From positions 434,001-498,000 of the forward strand of contig NC_019792.1 in NCBI RefSeq assembly GCF_000230715.2: a stretch of DNA of 64,000 bases, written 5' to 3'. Below are positions 34,592 to 43,876 of the stretch, in pieces. Below the pieces are notes generated by a model. It searched no databases. It worked only from the letters and a program-made list of their open reading frames with translations, and was not told where the DNA came from. A program made the translations under genes and the position numbers. The DNA comes from Natronobacterium gregoryi SP2. Its GTDB lineage: Archaea > Halobacteriota > Halobacteria > Halobacteriales > Natrialbaceae. Each line of letters begins with the position of its first letter. Position 1 is the stretch's first letter.

Positions 34592-35784
34592 TTAATGATT
34601 AAGATAACTTTTGCAAATATGGACTGGGAACTGGTCGATCCAAGACTTGGCGAATCCAAGTCGATCGGTGAGGGTGTTGAAGAGACGGCGAGCGAGAGTG
34701 CGGAACGCGCTCTCGCTCGCCACGACGATTGGTGAAGCATTCCGTTTGAGCACTTTCCAGACCTGCTCGATTGGATTGAGATGCGGTGAACCGACCGGAA
34801 GAAAGACGAGATCGATACCGAGTTGATGTGCGCGCTTGCGCGTGTGCTCACAGATGTGAGACGGTTTACTGTAAGTCATTTCCGGCACAACCGCGACCCG
34901 GGCGGCGGTTGCGCCGGTAAATCGTTACAGTAATCCGTATGAGACGAGAAGTCGTCCAAGACGAGCAGAATCCGCGTTCCCGGATTCTGCTCGCGGACCT
35001 CCTCCAATAGGGCACAGATGTTCTCTTTCGATTGATCTTCAGGGAACGTCAGGACACTTTCGCCGGTAAGCGTATAGCACCCGACCGCTGGTTCGTCAAG
35101 CTTCACCAGCGGTCGTTCCAGTGTCGGATCATCGACGTACCACAGTCGATGCGAATTGTCGTATGGTTGCGGGTGAGAAGCGTCAGAAAAACCGACGACA
35201 GTTCCCCCATCTGTACAAATATCGTCGTCGAGGACCCAGCCTTCGTCCTCAGCATCAGGACGCTTGTTATGTGCTGTCTCTGGTTCCTCGTCGAACGCGT
35301 CTGCGACGCGTTCTTCGAGGATTTCATCGGCGTTTTCTGGCCGGGAGGGTCGTTTGGGACGTGGTTTAGCGTAGGAGAGTCCGAGATTCCGGAGGAATCG
35401 GCCGAGATAATCCGGGTGGTACTCAACATCGAACTCTTCGTCCAAGAGTTGATGAACTTCTTGTGCTTTCCAGGGTTGTCCCTCTCGAAGAAGTTCTAGA
35501 AGACGCTCTTGTTCCTCGTCACCGAGCTTCGGGGGCCTTCCGCCCCCGAAGTTCGGTGTCAACTGACCCAGCCCGCCATCGTTCCATCGACGTGCCCAGC
35601 GACTTCCAGTCGACGCAGATTTCCCAACGTCGTCGGCTGCTTCTTCGTACGTTGCACCCTTGTAGAGACGTTTGACAAAGGTGAGCCGCTTGACGACCTT
35701 TGGATCGTCTGCTTCGTCCAGCAGACGATCCAACTCCTCCTCGCTCAGATGACGAACGAGCTCGCCTCGCCGGTCTCCTCCCAT
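34592..35784 (-). pseudogene. IS630-family transposase interrupted by a palindromic element
   Basis: The N-terminal part (from ATG at 35784) has an HTH of the Tc1/IS630 kind: YEEAADDVGKSASTGSRWARRW then GGGRPPKLGDEEQERLLELL, and LLDEEFDVEYHPDYLGRFLR. The catalytic domain follows, with the second Asp in LLVLDDFSSH, where the 79-bp element interrupts. Reading resumes at ICEHTRKRAHQLGIDLVFLP and SPHLNPIEQVWKVLKR with the final Glu of the DDE triad. Without the insert, the halves join in frame at SSH-ICE. A shorter product of about 302 residues ends inside the element and lacks the last Glu, so it is inactive. Confidence 0.9.
34861..34939. repeat. 79-bp palindromic element, copy 8, inserted in the transposase gene
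   Basis: Identical over 79 bp to copy 5. It is flanked by TGAG on both sides (34857-34860 and 34940-34943), and the repeat can be read as seven bases, TGAGACG. Removing the element and one flanking copy restores the transposase frame, so this is a real, recent insertion with target duplication. Confidence 0.92.
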
Positions 35785-35913
35785 TACCCCGTTCGTCTTA
35801 GCCCACGCCCAAAACTTCTGTCACTCATTACGCTCCGCTCAGATTCGATCAAAAGCACCTCTCCTTTCCCTCCAGCCGCGTGAACGCGGCTTCCGGGTCA
35901 GTCGTCGACCCGC

Positions 35914-36276
35914 TCACGGCTCCACCTCGAGTCGTGTGAGCACGATCGTCGCGGCGTCCACGAGGTCGGCGGTGAGACGGTACTGGCCGGCCTCTTGGAC
36001 GTCGACGGCGAACGAGTCTCCCTCGACGTCCCCGCCGTCGACCTACACGTGTCGCTGCTCGTCGGGATCTCTCACGGACACCGCGTCGACGACGGTCGGA
36101 CGAAAGCCGGTGGCCTGCTCGACGGTGAACGTGACGACCTCCGCCTCCGCGTCGTGGTCCCCATTGGCGACCGTCTTCACTTCCGGAGCGTCGGGACGGC
36201 GATCCGGCGCTCGCTGGACTGCGTTACAGCCAGCGAGGGTGGCTGGCAGGGTCGCAAGGAACGTTCGGCGATTCAT
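35914..36276 (-). pseudogene. Small lipoprotein gene with an in-frame stop codon
   Basis: Start ATG at 36276: MNRRTFLATLPATLAGCNAV is a signal with a lipobox Cys, followed by a probable beta-sandwich segment (VANGDHDAEAEVVTFTVEQ). A TAG at 36043-36045 follows PDEQRHV. The same frame then continues without break for 43 codons as VDGGDVEGDSFAVDVQEAGQ and YRLTADLVDAATIVLTRLEV to a TGA. A single C-to-G change in a TAC (Tyr) codon would create this stop. The whole product would be about 120 residues. Function unknown. Confidence 0.7.
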
Positions 36277-36423
36277 TCGGCAGCCATTAGCAGGTAAATA
36301 TAGATAGTTTGTGGGTCAACGGCAGTGAAAATAGTCGCCGCAACGTCGCCGTCTGCGTCGCAGCCACGATTCTCCGCTGCGACGCCGGGAGCGTTTTGCC
36401 TCGCCGAACCGTACGGGAAATCG

Positions 36424-37167
36424 ATGAGAGAATTCGTCTTCGCCCTCGAGTACGAACCCGGAACGAACCCGGTCGCGGACGTGCTCGCCGCCTATCCCGA
36501 CGCGTCGATCCGATCGCTGTCGTGTCACGTCACAAAAGATAGCCTCTGGCGCGTCGATCACGCAGAGGGGGCAGACGAGGCCCTCGAGAAACTCGAGTAC
36601 GCCTACGAGCACGCCGACTTCTTCGCGGATTGTCTCGTCAAAGACGACTGCGGTGCCGACTGCGACGTCCAAGTGATCGATCGGTCGAACGGGGCGCTCG
36701 TGGTCTACACCTACTGGGATCGGACCGATGTCTGTACGTCGGTTCCCCACGTTGCACTCGAGGAACTCGGCGAGGGACTGCTGTTCGAAACCTATCGCGA
36801 GGGACGCCGCTATCGGTGGCGGATCGTGCTCGGCAACGGAGCACCGATCCACGACTTCTTCGACGCGCTGGGCGACGAAGTCGGCGACTGTACCGGAATG
36901 GAGATGCTTCGGTTGACGGAGCTCGATCCCGATCGGACTGCTCCGAACGTCGAGGGGACACTCCCCGACGAACAACGCGAAGCACTGCACGCGGCGGTCG
37001 ACCACGGCTACTACGAGACGCCACGGCAGATCGATCTCTCGGAACTGGCCGAAGAACTCGACATTCCACGGTCGACGCTTTCCTACCGACTTCGGCGTGC
37101 CGAGGCCGAACTCGCGACAGCCTTCGCTGCGACAGACGATTCACTCGAGCAACTGGCACGGCTCTAG
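36424..37167 (+). CDS. HTH-10 (bacterio-opsin activator type) transcription regulator
   Basis: 247 residues from ATG at 36424. The N-terminal domain begins MREFVFALEYEPGTNPVAD and includes CHVTKDSLWRVDH and a Cys-containing FADCLVKDDCGADC that could bind a metal. The C-terminal helix-turn-helix is LPDEQREALHAAVDHGYYETP, then IDLSELAEELDIPRSTLSYRLRRAE, the haloarchaeal HTH-10 signature. The downstream gene is a heavy-metal ATPase on the same strand, so metal-dependent control is a reasonable inference. Its stop TAG is the first part of composite repeat copy 3. Confidence 0.85.
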   Translation: MREFVFALEYEPGTNPVADVLAAYPDASIRSLSCHVTKDSLWRVDHAEGADEALEKLEYAYEHADFFADCLVKDDCGADCDVQVIDRSNGALVVYTYWDRTDVCTSVPHVALEELGEGLLFETYREGRRYRWRIVLGNGAPIHDFFDALGDEVGDCTGMEMLRLTELDPDRTAPNVEGTLPDEQREALHAAVDHGYYETPRQIDLSELAEELDIPRSTLSYRLRRAEAELATAFAATDDSLEQLARL

Positions 37168-37335
37168 TACCGTCCCAACCGTCGACTGACCGGTCGAATC
37201 GAGCCACACCGCCAGATTCGACCCATCAGTGCAGGCTTGGCCCGCCACTAGTGCTTTGGCAAGCCTGAACGGATGAGTGAAACCGAATGCGGTCGTCTGG
37301 GTTCACTCAGCAGTCGACGCTTGGCGGAGTACTAG
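37164..37335. repeat. Composite A-B repeat, copy 3 (B+ A-, i.e. A+ B- on the other strand)
   Basis: Unit B in forward orientation is followed by unit A in reverse. CTAG occurs at both edges and the left one supplies the TAG stop of the HTH-10 regulator gene. It separates the regulator from the P-type ATPase gene. Confidence 0.85.
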
Positions 37336-37404
37336 CGTAGGCCGACGCCACGTTTGGCGCACGCCAAACAAGCGGTATGCTCCCGCAGTCGTTACTCGAG
37401 AGTG

Positions 37405-39945
37405 ATGAGTGAGTTGTCTTCCGAGACGCCGGACTCGAGTCGTCGACTCGAGCTTCTGGTGCCCGAGATGGACTGTCCTTCCTGTGCCGGGAAGATACGC
37501 AAAAGCGTCGAGGCGCTCGAGGGCATCGACGAGATCGAACCACGAGTGACGAGCGGCCGCCTGGTCGTCGACTACGATCCGACGGTCGCCACTCCCGACG
37601 AGATCCGAGAGCGCGTTCGAGCCGCAGGTTACGCGATCGAAGCTGCAGGCGGCGAGCTCACGCTGTCGGTCCCCGAGATGGATTGTCCCTCCTGTGCTGG
37701 CAAGGTCGAGAACGCACTCGCCGCCCTCGAGGGCGTTGGCGGAATCGAGACGCGGCCGACGTCGGGTCGCGTGACGGTGTCGGTTGCGGCGGACACCGAC
37801 TCGGAGACGCTCGTCGACGCCGTCGAAAGTGCAGGCTACGACGCGACGCTGCTGTCGGACGACGGTGACCCGCTCTCCGAGAAGCAGGCGGTCTGGCGGA
37901 GTCGCCGGGCCGTCGGGACTGCCGTCGGTGCCGTCCTCGTGACCGCCGGAATCGCGCTCGAGTTCGTCGTTCCCGGAATCGACCCGCTGCTGGGAACGAT
38001 CGCGGGACGGGAGTACGCGCTTTCGCATGTCCTCTTTATCGTGGCTGTCGTCGTTGCCGGAACGCCGATTCTGCGCAATGGCTACTACTCGGCGCGAAAC
38101 CGGAGCCTGGACATCGACTTCTTGATGACCGTCGGCATCGTCGCCTCCGTCGCGGCTCACCATCCGTTCGAGGGGGCGTTGCTTGCGGTGTTGTTCTCGG
38201 TCGCGGAGTTACTCGAGCGGTTCTCGATGGACCGTGCCCGGGATTCGCTGCGGGAACTGATGGATCTCTCGCCGGACACCGCGACGGTCAAACGCGACGG
38301 GGGTGAGGAGACGATCCCCGCGGACGAACTCGTCGTCGGCGACGTGGTCGTCGTCCGACCGGGCGAGAAGATTCCCGCGGACGGGATCGTCCGCGACGGC
38401 GAGAGTGCGGTCGACCAGTCCCCGATCACGGGCGAGAGCGTCCCCGAAGACAAAACCGAGGGCGACGAGGTGTACGCCGGCACGATCGCCGAATCGGGCT
38501 ATCTCGAGGTCGAAGTCGAGAGTGCGGGAGACGACTCGACGCTCGCCCGGATCATCCGGATGGTCGAGGACGCCGAACGCGAAAAGACCGAACGCGAGCA
38601 GTTTATCGACCGGTTCGCGAGCGTCTACACGCCGATCGTGGTTGTGCTCGCGGCCGCGGCTGCGGTCGTGCCGCCGCTTGCCTTCGGCGCGTCCTGGAGC
38701 TACTGGTTCGTCGTCGGCCTGACGCTGCTCGTGATCTCCTGTCCCTGCGCGCTGGTCATCTCGACGCCAGTCAGCGTCGTCTCGGGGATCACGAGCGCCG
38801 CCCGCAACGGCGTCCTCATCAAGGGCGGACGCCACCTCGAGGCGGTCGGCGATAGCGACGTGCTCGCGGTCGACAAGACGGGGACGTTGACCGAGGGCGA
38901 CCTTTCGGTGACCGACGTGATTCCGCTCGAGGGGGCAGACGAAGCCGAGGTCCTCCGGCGTGCGAGTGCAGCCGAACGACGCAGCGAGCACCCGATCGGT
39001 CAGTCGATCGTCGGCTACGCGGACGAACAGGGAGTCGACGCCGACTGCGAGGTCGGCGACTTCGAGGCGTTGACTGGCAAAGGCGTTCGTGCGGAAATCG
39101 ACGGCGAAACCCACTACGTCGGCAAGCCCGACTTGTTCGACGGCCTCGCGGACCTCGAGCACGTCCACGTGACGACCGACGGCGGCGTTGCACTCGAGTC
39201 GCTGGGATACGAGACTGCCTCGAAATGTAATCGTCCGGGCTGTCTGGACGTGGTTGCCGACGTCGTGCCGAAACTCGAGGCTGAGGGGAAGACGGTCGTG
39301 ATCGTCGGCTCCGAGGACGGACCACTCGGCGTGATCGCCGTCGCCGACCGCGTTCGGCCCGAAGCCGAGTGGGCCGTCTCCCAACTGCAAGACCAGGGGG
39401 TTCGCGTCGTGATGCTCACTGGCGACAACGAGGGCACCGCGCGAGCGATCGCGAACGAGGTCGGAATCGACGAGTACCACGCCGAACTCCTGCCGGAGGA
39501 GAAACTCGAGTGGATTCGACGACTCGAGAACACCGAGGACGACGAGGACGGTTCCCAGGACGACGCCCACGTCGCCATGGTCGGCGATGGGATCAACGAC
39601 GCACCCGCGCTGGCGACCGCGACCGTCGGAATCGCGATGGGCGCTGCGGGGACCGACACCGCACTCGAGACGGCCGACGTGGCGTTGATGGGCGACGATC
39701 TCACCCGGCTGCCGTACCTCTACGAACTCTCGGGGAAGGCAAACGGCGTCATCCGGCAGAACATCTGGTCGAGCCTCGCGGTGAAGGCAGTGCTCGCTGT
39801 CGGCGCACCGTTTGGCATCGTCACGGTGATCCACGCCGTCGTCGTCGGCGACATGGGGATGAGTCTGGGCGTGACGGGCAACGCGATGCGACTCGCGAAC
39901 GTCGAGCCGGAGACACCCGAAGCGATAGCCGAGATCGAGCGGTAA
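37405..39945 (+). CDS. Heavy-metal P1B-type ATPase (Zn/Cd/Pb type by motif)
   Basis: 846 residues from ATG at 37405. Exports metal ions at the cost of ATP. Two N-terminal metal-binding domains each have MDCPSCA (Cys24/27 and Cys94/97). Core motifs: TGESVPEDK, transmembrane SCPCALVISTP with C446-P-C448, phosphorylation site DKTGTLTEG (Asp490), and GDGINDAPAL. The CPCALVISTP form and an Asp in the last helix (VVGDMGMSLGVTGNAMRL) are typical of Zn/Cd/Pb transport and not of copper. An unusual CNRPGC segment is inserted in the nucleotide domain (about residues 611-616). Confidence 0.92.
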   Translation: MSELSSETPDSSRRLELLVPEMDCPSCAGKIRKSVEALEGIDEIEPRVTSGRLVVDYDPTVATPDEIRERVRAAGYAIEAAGGELTLSVPEMDCPSCAGKVENALAALEGVGGIETRPTSGRVTVSVAADTDSETLVDAVESAGYDATLLSDDGDPLSEKQAVWRSRRAVGTAVGAVLVTAGIALEFVVPGIDPLLGTIAGREYALSHVLFIVAVVVAGTPILRNGYYSARNRSLDIDFLMTVGIVASVAAHHPFEGALLAVLFSVAELLERFSMDRARDSLRELMDLSPDTATVKRDGGEETIPADELVVGDVVVVRPGEKIPADGIVRDGESAVDQSPITGESVPEDKTEGDEVYAGTIAESGYLEVEVESAGDDSTLARIIRMVEDAEREKTEREQFIDRFASVYTPIVVVLAAAAAVVPPLAFGASWSYWFVVGLTLLVISCPCALVISTPVSVVSGITSAARNGVLIKGGRHLEAVGDSDVLAVDKTGTLTEGDLSVTDVIPLEGADEAEVLRRASAAERRSEHPIGQSIVGYADEQGVDADCEVGDFEALTGKGVRAEIDGETHYVGKPDLFDGLADLEHVHVTTDGGVALESLGYETASKCNRPGCLDVVADVVPKLEAEGKTVVIVGSEDGPLGVIAVADRVRPEAEWAVSQLQDQGVRVVMLTGDNEGTARAIANEVGIDEYHAELLPEEKLEWIRRLENTEDDEDGSQDDAHVAMVGDGINDAPALATATVGIAMGAAGTDTALETADVALMGDDLTRLPYLYELSGKANGVIRQNIWSSLAVKAVLAVGAPFGIVTVIHAVVVGDMGMSLGVTGNAMRLANVEPETPEAIAEIER

Positions 39946-40011
39946 CTCGAGCGGCGACGACTAGGTTGTAAATCCGCTCGGCTCGGTCTCCCGGCTCGCC
40001 TTGAACGCCGA

Positions 40012-40230
40012 TCACTCGACTGCCACCGTGCCGGGCACCAATCCCGTCCCGACCACGAGGTCGAGCAGTTCTCGATTCGGGTAGCCCTCCATCCCGAACG
40101 TTCCTCTCACGAGTCTCGTCACGACGACGAGTAGCACGATCACCAGCCGAATCGGGATCGGCCGGGCCGGACTCTCGAGTCCTCTGTAAGCGGAGTCCAC
40201 GATGGCGAACGCGATCATCGTTCCTGTCAC
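40012..40230 (-). CDS. Small membrane protein coupled to the YdjM-like gene
   Basis: 72 residues with a GTG start that overlaps the stop of the upstream gene (GTGA). It has one long hydrophobic helix, PIRLVIVLLVVVTRLVRGTF, after a short hydrophobic N-terminus (MIAFAIVDSAYRGL), and ends GTGLVPGTVAVE. No family was recognised with confidence; the helix and the RGTFGMEG pattern recall PsiE-like membrane proteins only loosely. Confidence 0.5.
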   Translation of the reverse strand: MTGTMIAFAIVDSAYRGLESPARPIPIRLVIVLLVVVTRLVRGTFGMEGYPNRELLDLVVGTGLVPGTVAVE

Positions 40231-40748
40231 GGTCGCACTCGTTCGAGTCCTGGCCGCCCGTCGTGCCACCACAGCGCGAGTCCGGCGACGAAGATCACTG
40301 CCTCGAGCCACAGCGTCGTCGCCTCGAGCCCCAGTCCGGGCACCGTCCCCAGCGGTTTGACGCCGCTGTACTCGGGCATGTACGTGACCGGCCACAGGAG
40401 AAAGCCGAGTTCGTGGTAGTCGCCGGCCAGAACGTGCCAGGGGACATCGGTCGCGACGTGGGACCCGTATCCGATCGCGACGGCGACGCCGAGGCGTTCC
40501 CGTCCGTGGCGTCGAGCGACGAGCCACACGATAGCGACGAGGGGAATCGCAAAGAGCAACGAGTGACCGACCGTTCGGCCGACCGGCATCACTCCCGCGT
40601 GGTACAGCGGTTGATCTAGCAGGTCGGGGAAAGCGGCAGCGACGATCGCTACTGCTGCCGGGGTCGATGCTGGTGGCTCGCCGTCGGCCCATCGGGCATA
40701 GACCGCGTAACAGAGATACCCTACCACCGGGTGGACGATCGGTTGCAC
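40227..40748 (-). CDS. YdjM-like membrane-bound metal-dependent hydrolase family protein
   Basis: 173 residues, four to five membrane helices. Conserved polar residues sit in helices: MQPIVHPVVGYLCYAVY with His, AAAFPDLLDQPLYHAGVMP, TVGHSLLFAIPLVAIVWLVA, GSHVATDVPWHVLAG. The HP...FPDLLD...H...GHS...SHVATD pattern is the signature of this family. Activity is not established. It is followed by a coupled small membrane protein gene and diverges from the flavoprotein gene at 40894. Confidence 0.8.
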   Translation of the reverse strand: MQPIVHPVVGYLCYAVYARWADGEPPASTPAAVAIVAAAFPDLLDQPLYHAGVMPVGRTVGHSLLFAIPLVAIVWLVARRHGRERLGVAVAIGYGSHVATDVPWHVLAGDYHELGFLLWPVTYMPEYSGVKPLGTVPGLGLEATTLWLEAVIFVAGLALWWHDGRPGLERVRP

Positions 40749-40893
40749 GGCCGACTCTACGGCGGCGATCGCCCTAAATTCCCGGACGGAACGACAGACC
40801 TAAACCTATTCGAGAGCCACTCAAACACACTTTCTCGGCCGATCGACGTGGTTTGGGGAGACACGTATAGGTGTTCGCTCCTTTCTCAAACTG

Positions 40894-42759
40894 ATGTCAC
40901 CACCATCGTCTGGGACGGACCGGTCGCGTGAACTGGGACGGCCGAGCGACACTCGAGCCGCCGGGGTCGCCGAGAGGTTCGACGACGCGAGCGGTCCAGT
41001 CGACGACCTCGAGTACGGCGTCGTCACTCCACCGGTGCTCGTGATCGGCGCGGGTGCGGCCGGTGCCCGCGTCGCTATCGAACTCGCCGAATCGGGCGTC
41101 GACCCGCTGGTGATCGGCAAGCGGGATCACGGCGACGCCCACACGACGTGGGCTGCCGGCGGCGTCAACGCCGCACTCGGTTCGCTCGACGAGGCAGACG
41201 ACTGGACGATCCACGCCGCGGACACGCTGAACGAGGGCCACCACCTGAACGATCCCGAGGCCGTCGAACTCACTGCCCGTGAGATGCCCGCCCGCATCCG
41301 CGAACTCGACGAGTGGGGGATGGATCTCGACCGCACAGCGGACGGGAAGATCAACCAGCGATACTTCGGTGCCCAGTCCTACCGGCGCACGTGTTTCGTC
41401 GGCGACCGGACGGGTGAGGCCATGCTCGAGACGTTGATCGACCGAGCCCAAGAACTCGAGGTCCCCTACCGGGAGAACGTGATGATCACGCGACTGCTCT
41501 CGGACGGCGAGCGGGTCTCGGGTGCCGTCGGGTTCGACGTGGAATCGGGCCGAGGGCTGGTGTTTCGGTCGAACCACGTCGTCCTCGCGGCCGGCGGCTT
41601 CTCCGCGGTCTACGAACGGCACTCCTCGAGAGACGACGAGAACAACGGCGACGCACAGGCGCTGGCGCTCGAAGCAGGTGCGAGCCTGCTTGATCTCGAG
41701 TTCGTCCAGTTCCATCCGACGGGAATGGTCGGCGAACGCTACGGGGAAGAGTGGGACGGCCGACTCGTCACCGAGGCTGTCCGTGGTGAAGGCGGTCGCC
41801 TCTACAACGCAGAGGGCGAGCGGTTCATGGAACGGTACTCGCCCGACCAGATGGAACTTGACGCCCGAGACGTGGTCGCCCGTGCGATCGGCCGCGAGAT
41901 CGAAGACGGACGGGGAACCGAGTACGGCGGCGTCTACCTCGATATCTCTCACCGCGACGGCGACTACGTCCGCGAGCGCCTCCCGCGGATGGTCGAGCGC
42001 TTCGAGTCGCTGGGCGTCGACATCACCGAGGAACCGATCGAAGTCGCTCCGACGGCCCACTACACGATGGGTGGCGTCGACGTCGACTTCAGGACGGGCG
42101 AAACCGGCGTCGACGGACTGTACGCCGTGGGCGAGACGGTGGCGGGTGTCCACGGTGCGAATCGACTTGGCGGCAACTCGCTGGCCGAGACCGTCGCAAT
42201 CGGGAAACTGGTCGGCGAACACGTCGCCGACGCCCTCGAGGCCGGCGACACCGATCCGGAGTTGACTGACGACCAGCGAGCCGTCACCGAACGGGAGTTC
42301 CAGGCCCTCGAGTCGCTTGCAGACGCCGACGGGGACGTAGCTCCAAGGACACTGCTTGCAGCGCTCCGAGAACTGATGTGGGATCACGCCGGTATCCTCC
42401 GCGACGAGGACGAACTTCGCGACGGCCTCGAGAGACTCGCTGCGCTTCGAGAGCGAACGGCCGACTTGGGTGTCGCTGGCGACCGAACCTCGAAGTCTTT
42501 CGAGTATGCCGTCGACCTCTCGTTTAGCCTCACCGTCGCCGAGACGATGCTGCAGATGGCCCTCGAGCGGACCGAATCCCGCGGCGCACACCACCGGACC
42601 GACTATCCCGAGACCGACAAAGAGTGGCGAACCAACCTCGTCGTCTCGGCCGAGGACGGCGAACTCGCAATCCGACGGCGTGGTGTCGGCGAACCCAGTC
42701 GTTCCGTCCAGGAGGCGCTCGAGGAAGGGTACGAACTGGACTACCACCACCTCGAGTAA
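40894..42759 (+). CDS. SdhA/NadB-like FAD oxidoreductase
   Basis: 621 residues. FAD Rossmann motif VLVIGAGAAGARVAIELAESG at about 48, then AHTTWAAGGVNAAL, where His83 sits exactly at the position of the covalent-FAD His of succinate dehydrogenases (NadB has Ser). Catalytic segments LLDLEFVQFHPTG, VTEAVRGEGGRLYN with the catalytic Arg, APTAHYTMGGVDVD and GANRLGGNSLAE are intact. The C-terminal helical domain ends with SRGAHHRTDYPETD. It is either an unlinked fumarate/succinate dehydrogenase flavoprotein or an aspartate oxidase; no FeS subunit or nadA/nadC is adjacent. Confidence 0.85.
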   Translation: MSPPSSGTDRSRELGRPSDTRAAGVAERFDDASGPVDDLEYGVVTPPVLVIGAGAAGARVAIELAESGVDPLVIGKRDHGDAHTTWAAGGVNAALGSLDEADDWTIHAADTLNEGHHLNDPEAVELTAREMPARIRELDEWGMDLDRTADGKINQRYFGAQSYRRTCFVGDRTGEAMLETLIDRAQELEVPYRENVMITRLLSDGERVSGAVGFDVESGRGLVFRSNHVVLAAGGFSAVYERHSSRDDENNGDAQALALEAGASLLDLEFVQFHPTGMVGERYGEEWDGRLVTEAVRGEGGRLYNAEGERFMERYSPDQMELDARDVVARAIGREIEDGRGTEYGGVYLDISHRDGDYVRERLPRMVERFESLGVDITEEPIEVAPTAHYTMGGVDVDFRTGETGVDGLYAVGETVAGVHGANRLGGNSLAETVAIGKLVGEHVADALEAGDTDPELTDDQRAVTEREFQALESLADADGDVAPRTLLAALRELMWDHAGILRDEDELRDGLERLAALRERTADLGVAGDRTSKSFEYAVDLSFSLTVAETMLQMALERTESRGAHHRTDYPETDKEWRTNLVVSAEDGELAIRRRGVGEPSRSVQEALEEGYELDYHHLE

Positions 42760-42819
42760 CTCGGTGGTCCGCGACCGGGACGTATATGTCTGCCCGGTCC
42801 TGTAGAACCGAGACGGCGA

Positions 42820-43428
42820 ATGTTCGAAGCGGCCCACTCGGTCCTGCGAAAGGACCCCGTGATGGCGGAGCTCGTCGATCGCCACGATCCGTACGTCGAA
42901 CCGGACTGGGGCGAGTACGAGCGCCTTTGTATTTCGATTATCAACCAGCAACTGTCGACTGCCAGCGCGACGGCCGTCCGCGAACGCGTGTTCGACGTTC
43001 TCGACGGTGACGTAACCCCCGAGCGAGTGCTGTCCGCCGACGACGCCGCGCTCCGCGACGCGGGCCTCTCCCGGCGCAAGGTCGAGTACGTGCAAAACGC
43101 CGCTCGAGCGTTTCAGGAGCACGACTACTCTCGAGCGGGGCTGGCCGACTCTTCCAACGAGGAGGTGGTCGATCGACTCACCGAAATCACGGGCATCGGG
43201 GAGTGGACGGCCCGAATGTACCTCCTGTTCGTCCTCGAGCGCCCGGACGTGCTTCCGCTCGGAGACCTCGCGATCCGTCGGGGTATCGAGGAACTGTACG
43301 CGGATGGCGAAGAACTGACTCGAGCGGAGATGCGCGAAATCGCAAAACAGTGGCGACCGTACCGTAGCGTCGCGACCCGATACGTCTGGGCAGAGTACGA
43401 ATCGGACTCGAAGAGCGACGACTGCTGA
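42820..43428 (+). CDS. AlkA-type DNA-3-methyladenine glycosylase (HhH-GPD)
   Basis: 202 residues. Removes alkylated bases from DNA. The core runs from SIINQQLSTASATAV to the helix-hairpin-helix ITGIGEWTARMYLLF and the catalytic Asp in LPLGDLAIRRG; there is no Cys cluster, as expected of AlkA and not of endonuclease III. Complete. Sixty base pairs after the flavoprotein gene. Confidence 0.9.
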   Translation: MFEAAHSVLRKDPVMAELVDRHDPYVEPDWGEYERLCISIINQQLSTASATAVRERVFDVLDGDVTPERVLSADDAALRDAGLSRRKVEYVQNAARAFQEHDYSRAGLADSSNEEVVDRLTEITGIGEWTARMYLLFVLERPDVLPLGDLAIRRGIEELYADGEELTRAEMREIAKQWRPYRSVATRYVWAEYESDSKSDDC

Positions 43429-43876
43429 GACAGTCTGGATGCACAACCGGCGCACGGTAACGAACGTGACACGCAGTATATCCGGGGAACCGGAGACTGA
43501 ACCCCCGGTAACGTAATATTTTGAGAAATGTAGTCGTCCGACACTGTCCGTCGTTCGTGGAAATGACTCCATTGGTCAGGAAAACGTTCAGAAAAGTCGA
43601 AACGACGGTCGAAAACGGAGGCAGCGACTTTCGAGGCTACACTGGCGGTTTACTGGGGTACTGACGTGTATAAACGACGTGTTTGCCGTCGACGGCCGCC
43701 CATTCATAACTGCAATTATCTCTTGTGGCGGGCGTGGAAAAACGGGCGACGCCGAGAGGGGATACCGCTGTATCGGTCGTTTCCCGGTATTAATTCTCGA
43801 AATGGTGCCGTGGACAAGCGAAACAGACGCCGCTATTTATGCGTGTTATGGGCCAAGCGTCGCTGCCCACAAGGGC
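43429..43876. other. Intergenic region, 448 bp
   Basis: No gene seen. It is moderately AT-rich near 43510-43530, and it ends with the TATA box (43833-43840) of the acidic secreted protein gene. The sequence upstream of that box is open in one frame but lacks haloarchaeal codon use. Confidence 0.45.
43833..43840 (+). promoter_or_regulatory. TATA box of the first secreted acidic paralog
   Basis: CTATTTAT lies 37 nt before the ATG at 43877 and 46 nt before the in-frame ATG at 43886. Confidence 0.5.

Larger units (their letters stand above)
34562..35830. mobile_element. IS630-family insertion sequence, inactivated
   Basis: About 1.27 kb. Ends carry an imperfect inverted repeat around GAAGTTTTG with flanking TA dinucleotides (at 34561-34562 and about 35829-35830), as expected of IS630/Tc1 elements that insert at TA. 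The left TA is part of the TAG stop of the acyl-CoA dehydrogenase gene. It encodes one transposase, split by palindromic copy 8. Exact ends are estimates. Confidence 0.7.

Noticed and set aside
34876-35784. The 302-residue product as a functional truncated transposase
   Set aside because: The catalytic Glu is beyond the inserted element and the last residues are encoded by the element itself, so it cannot complete a DDE site.
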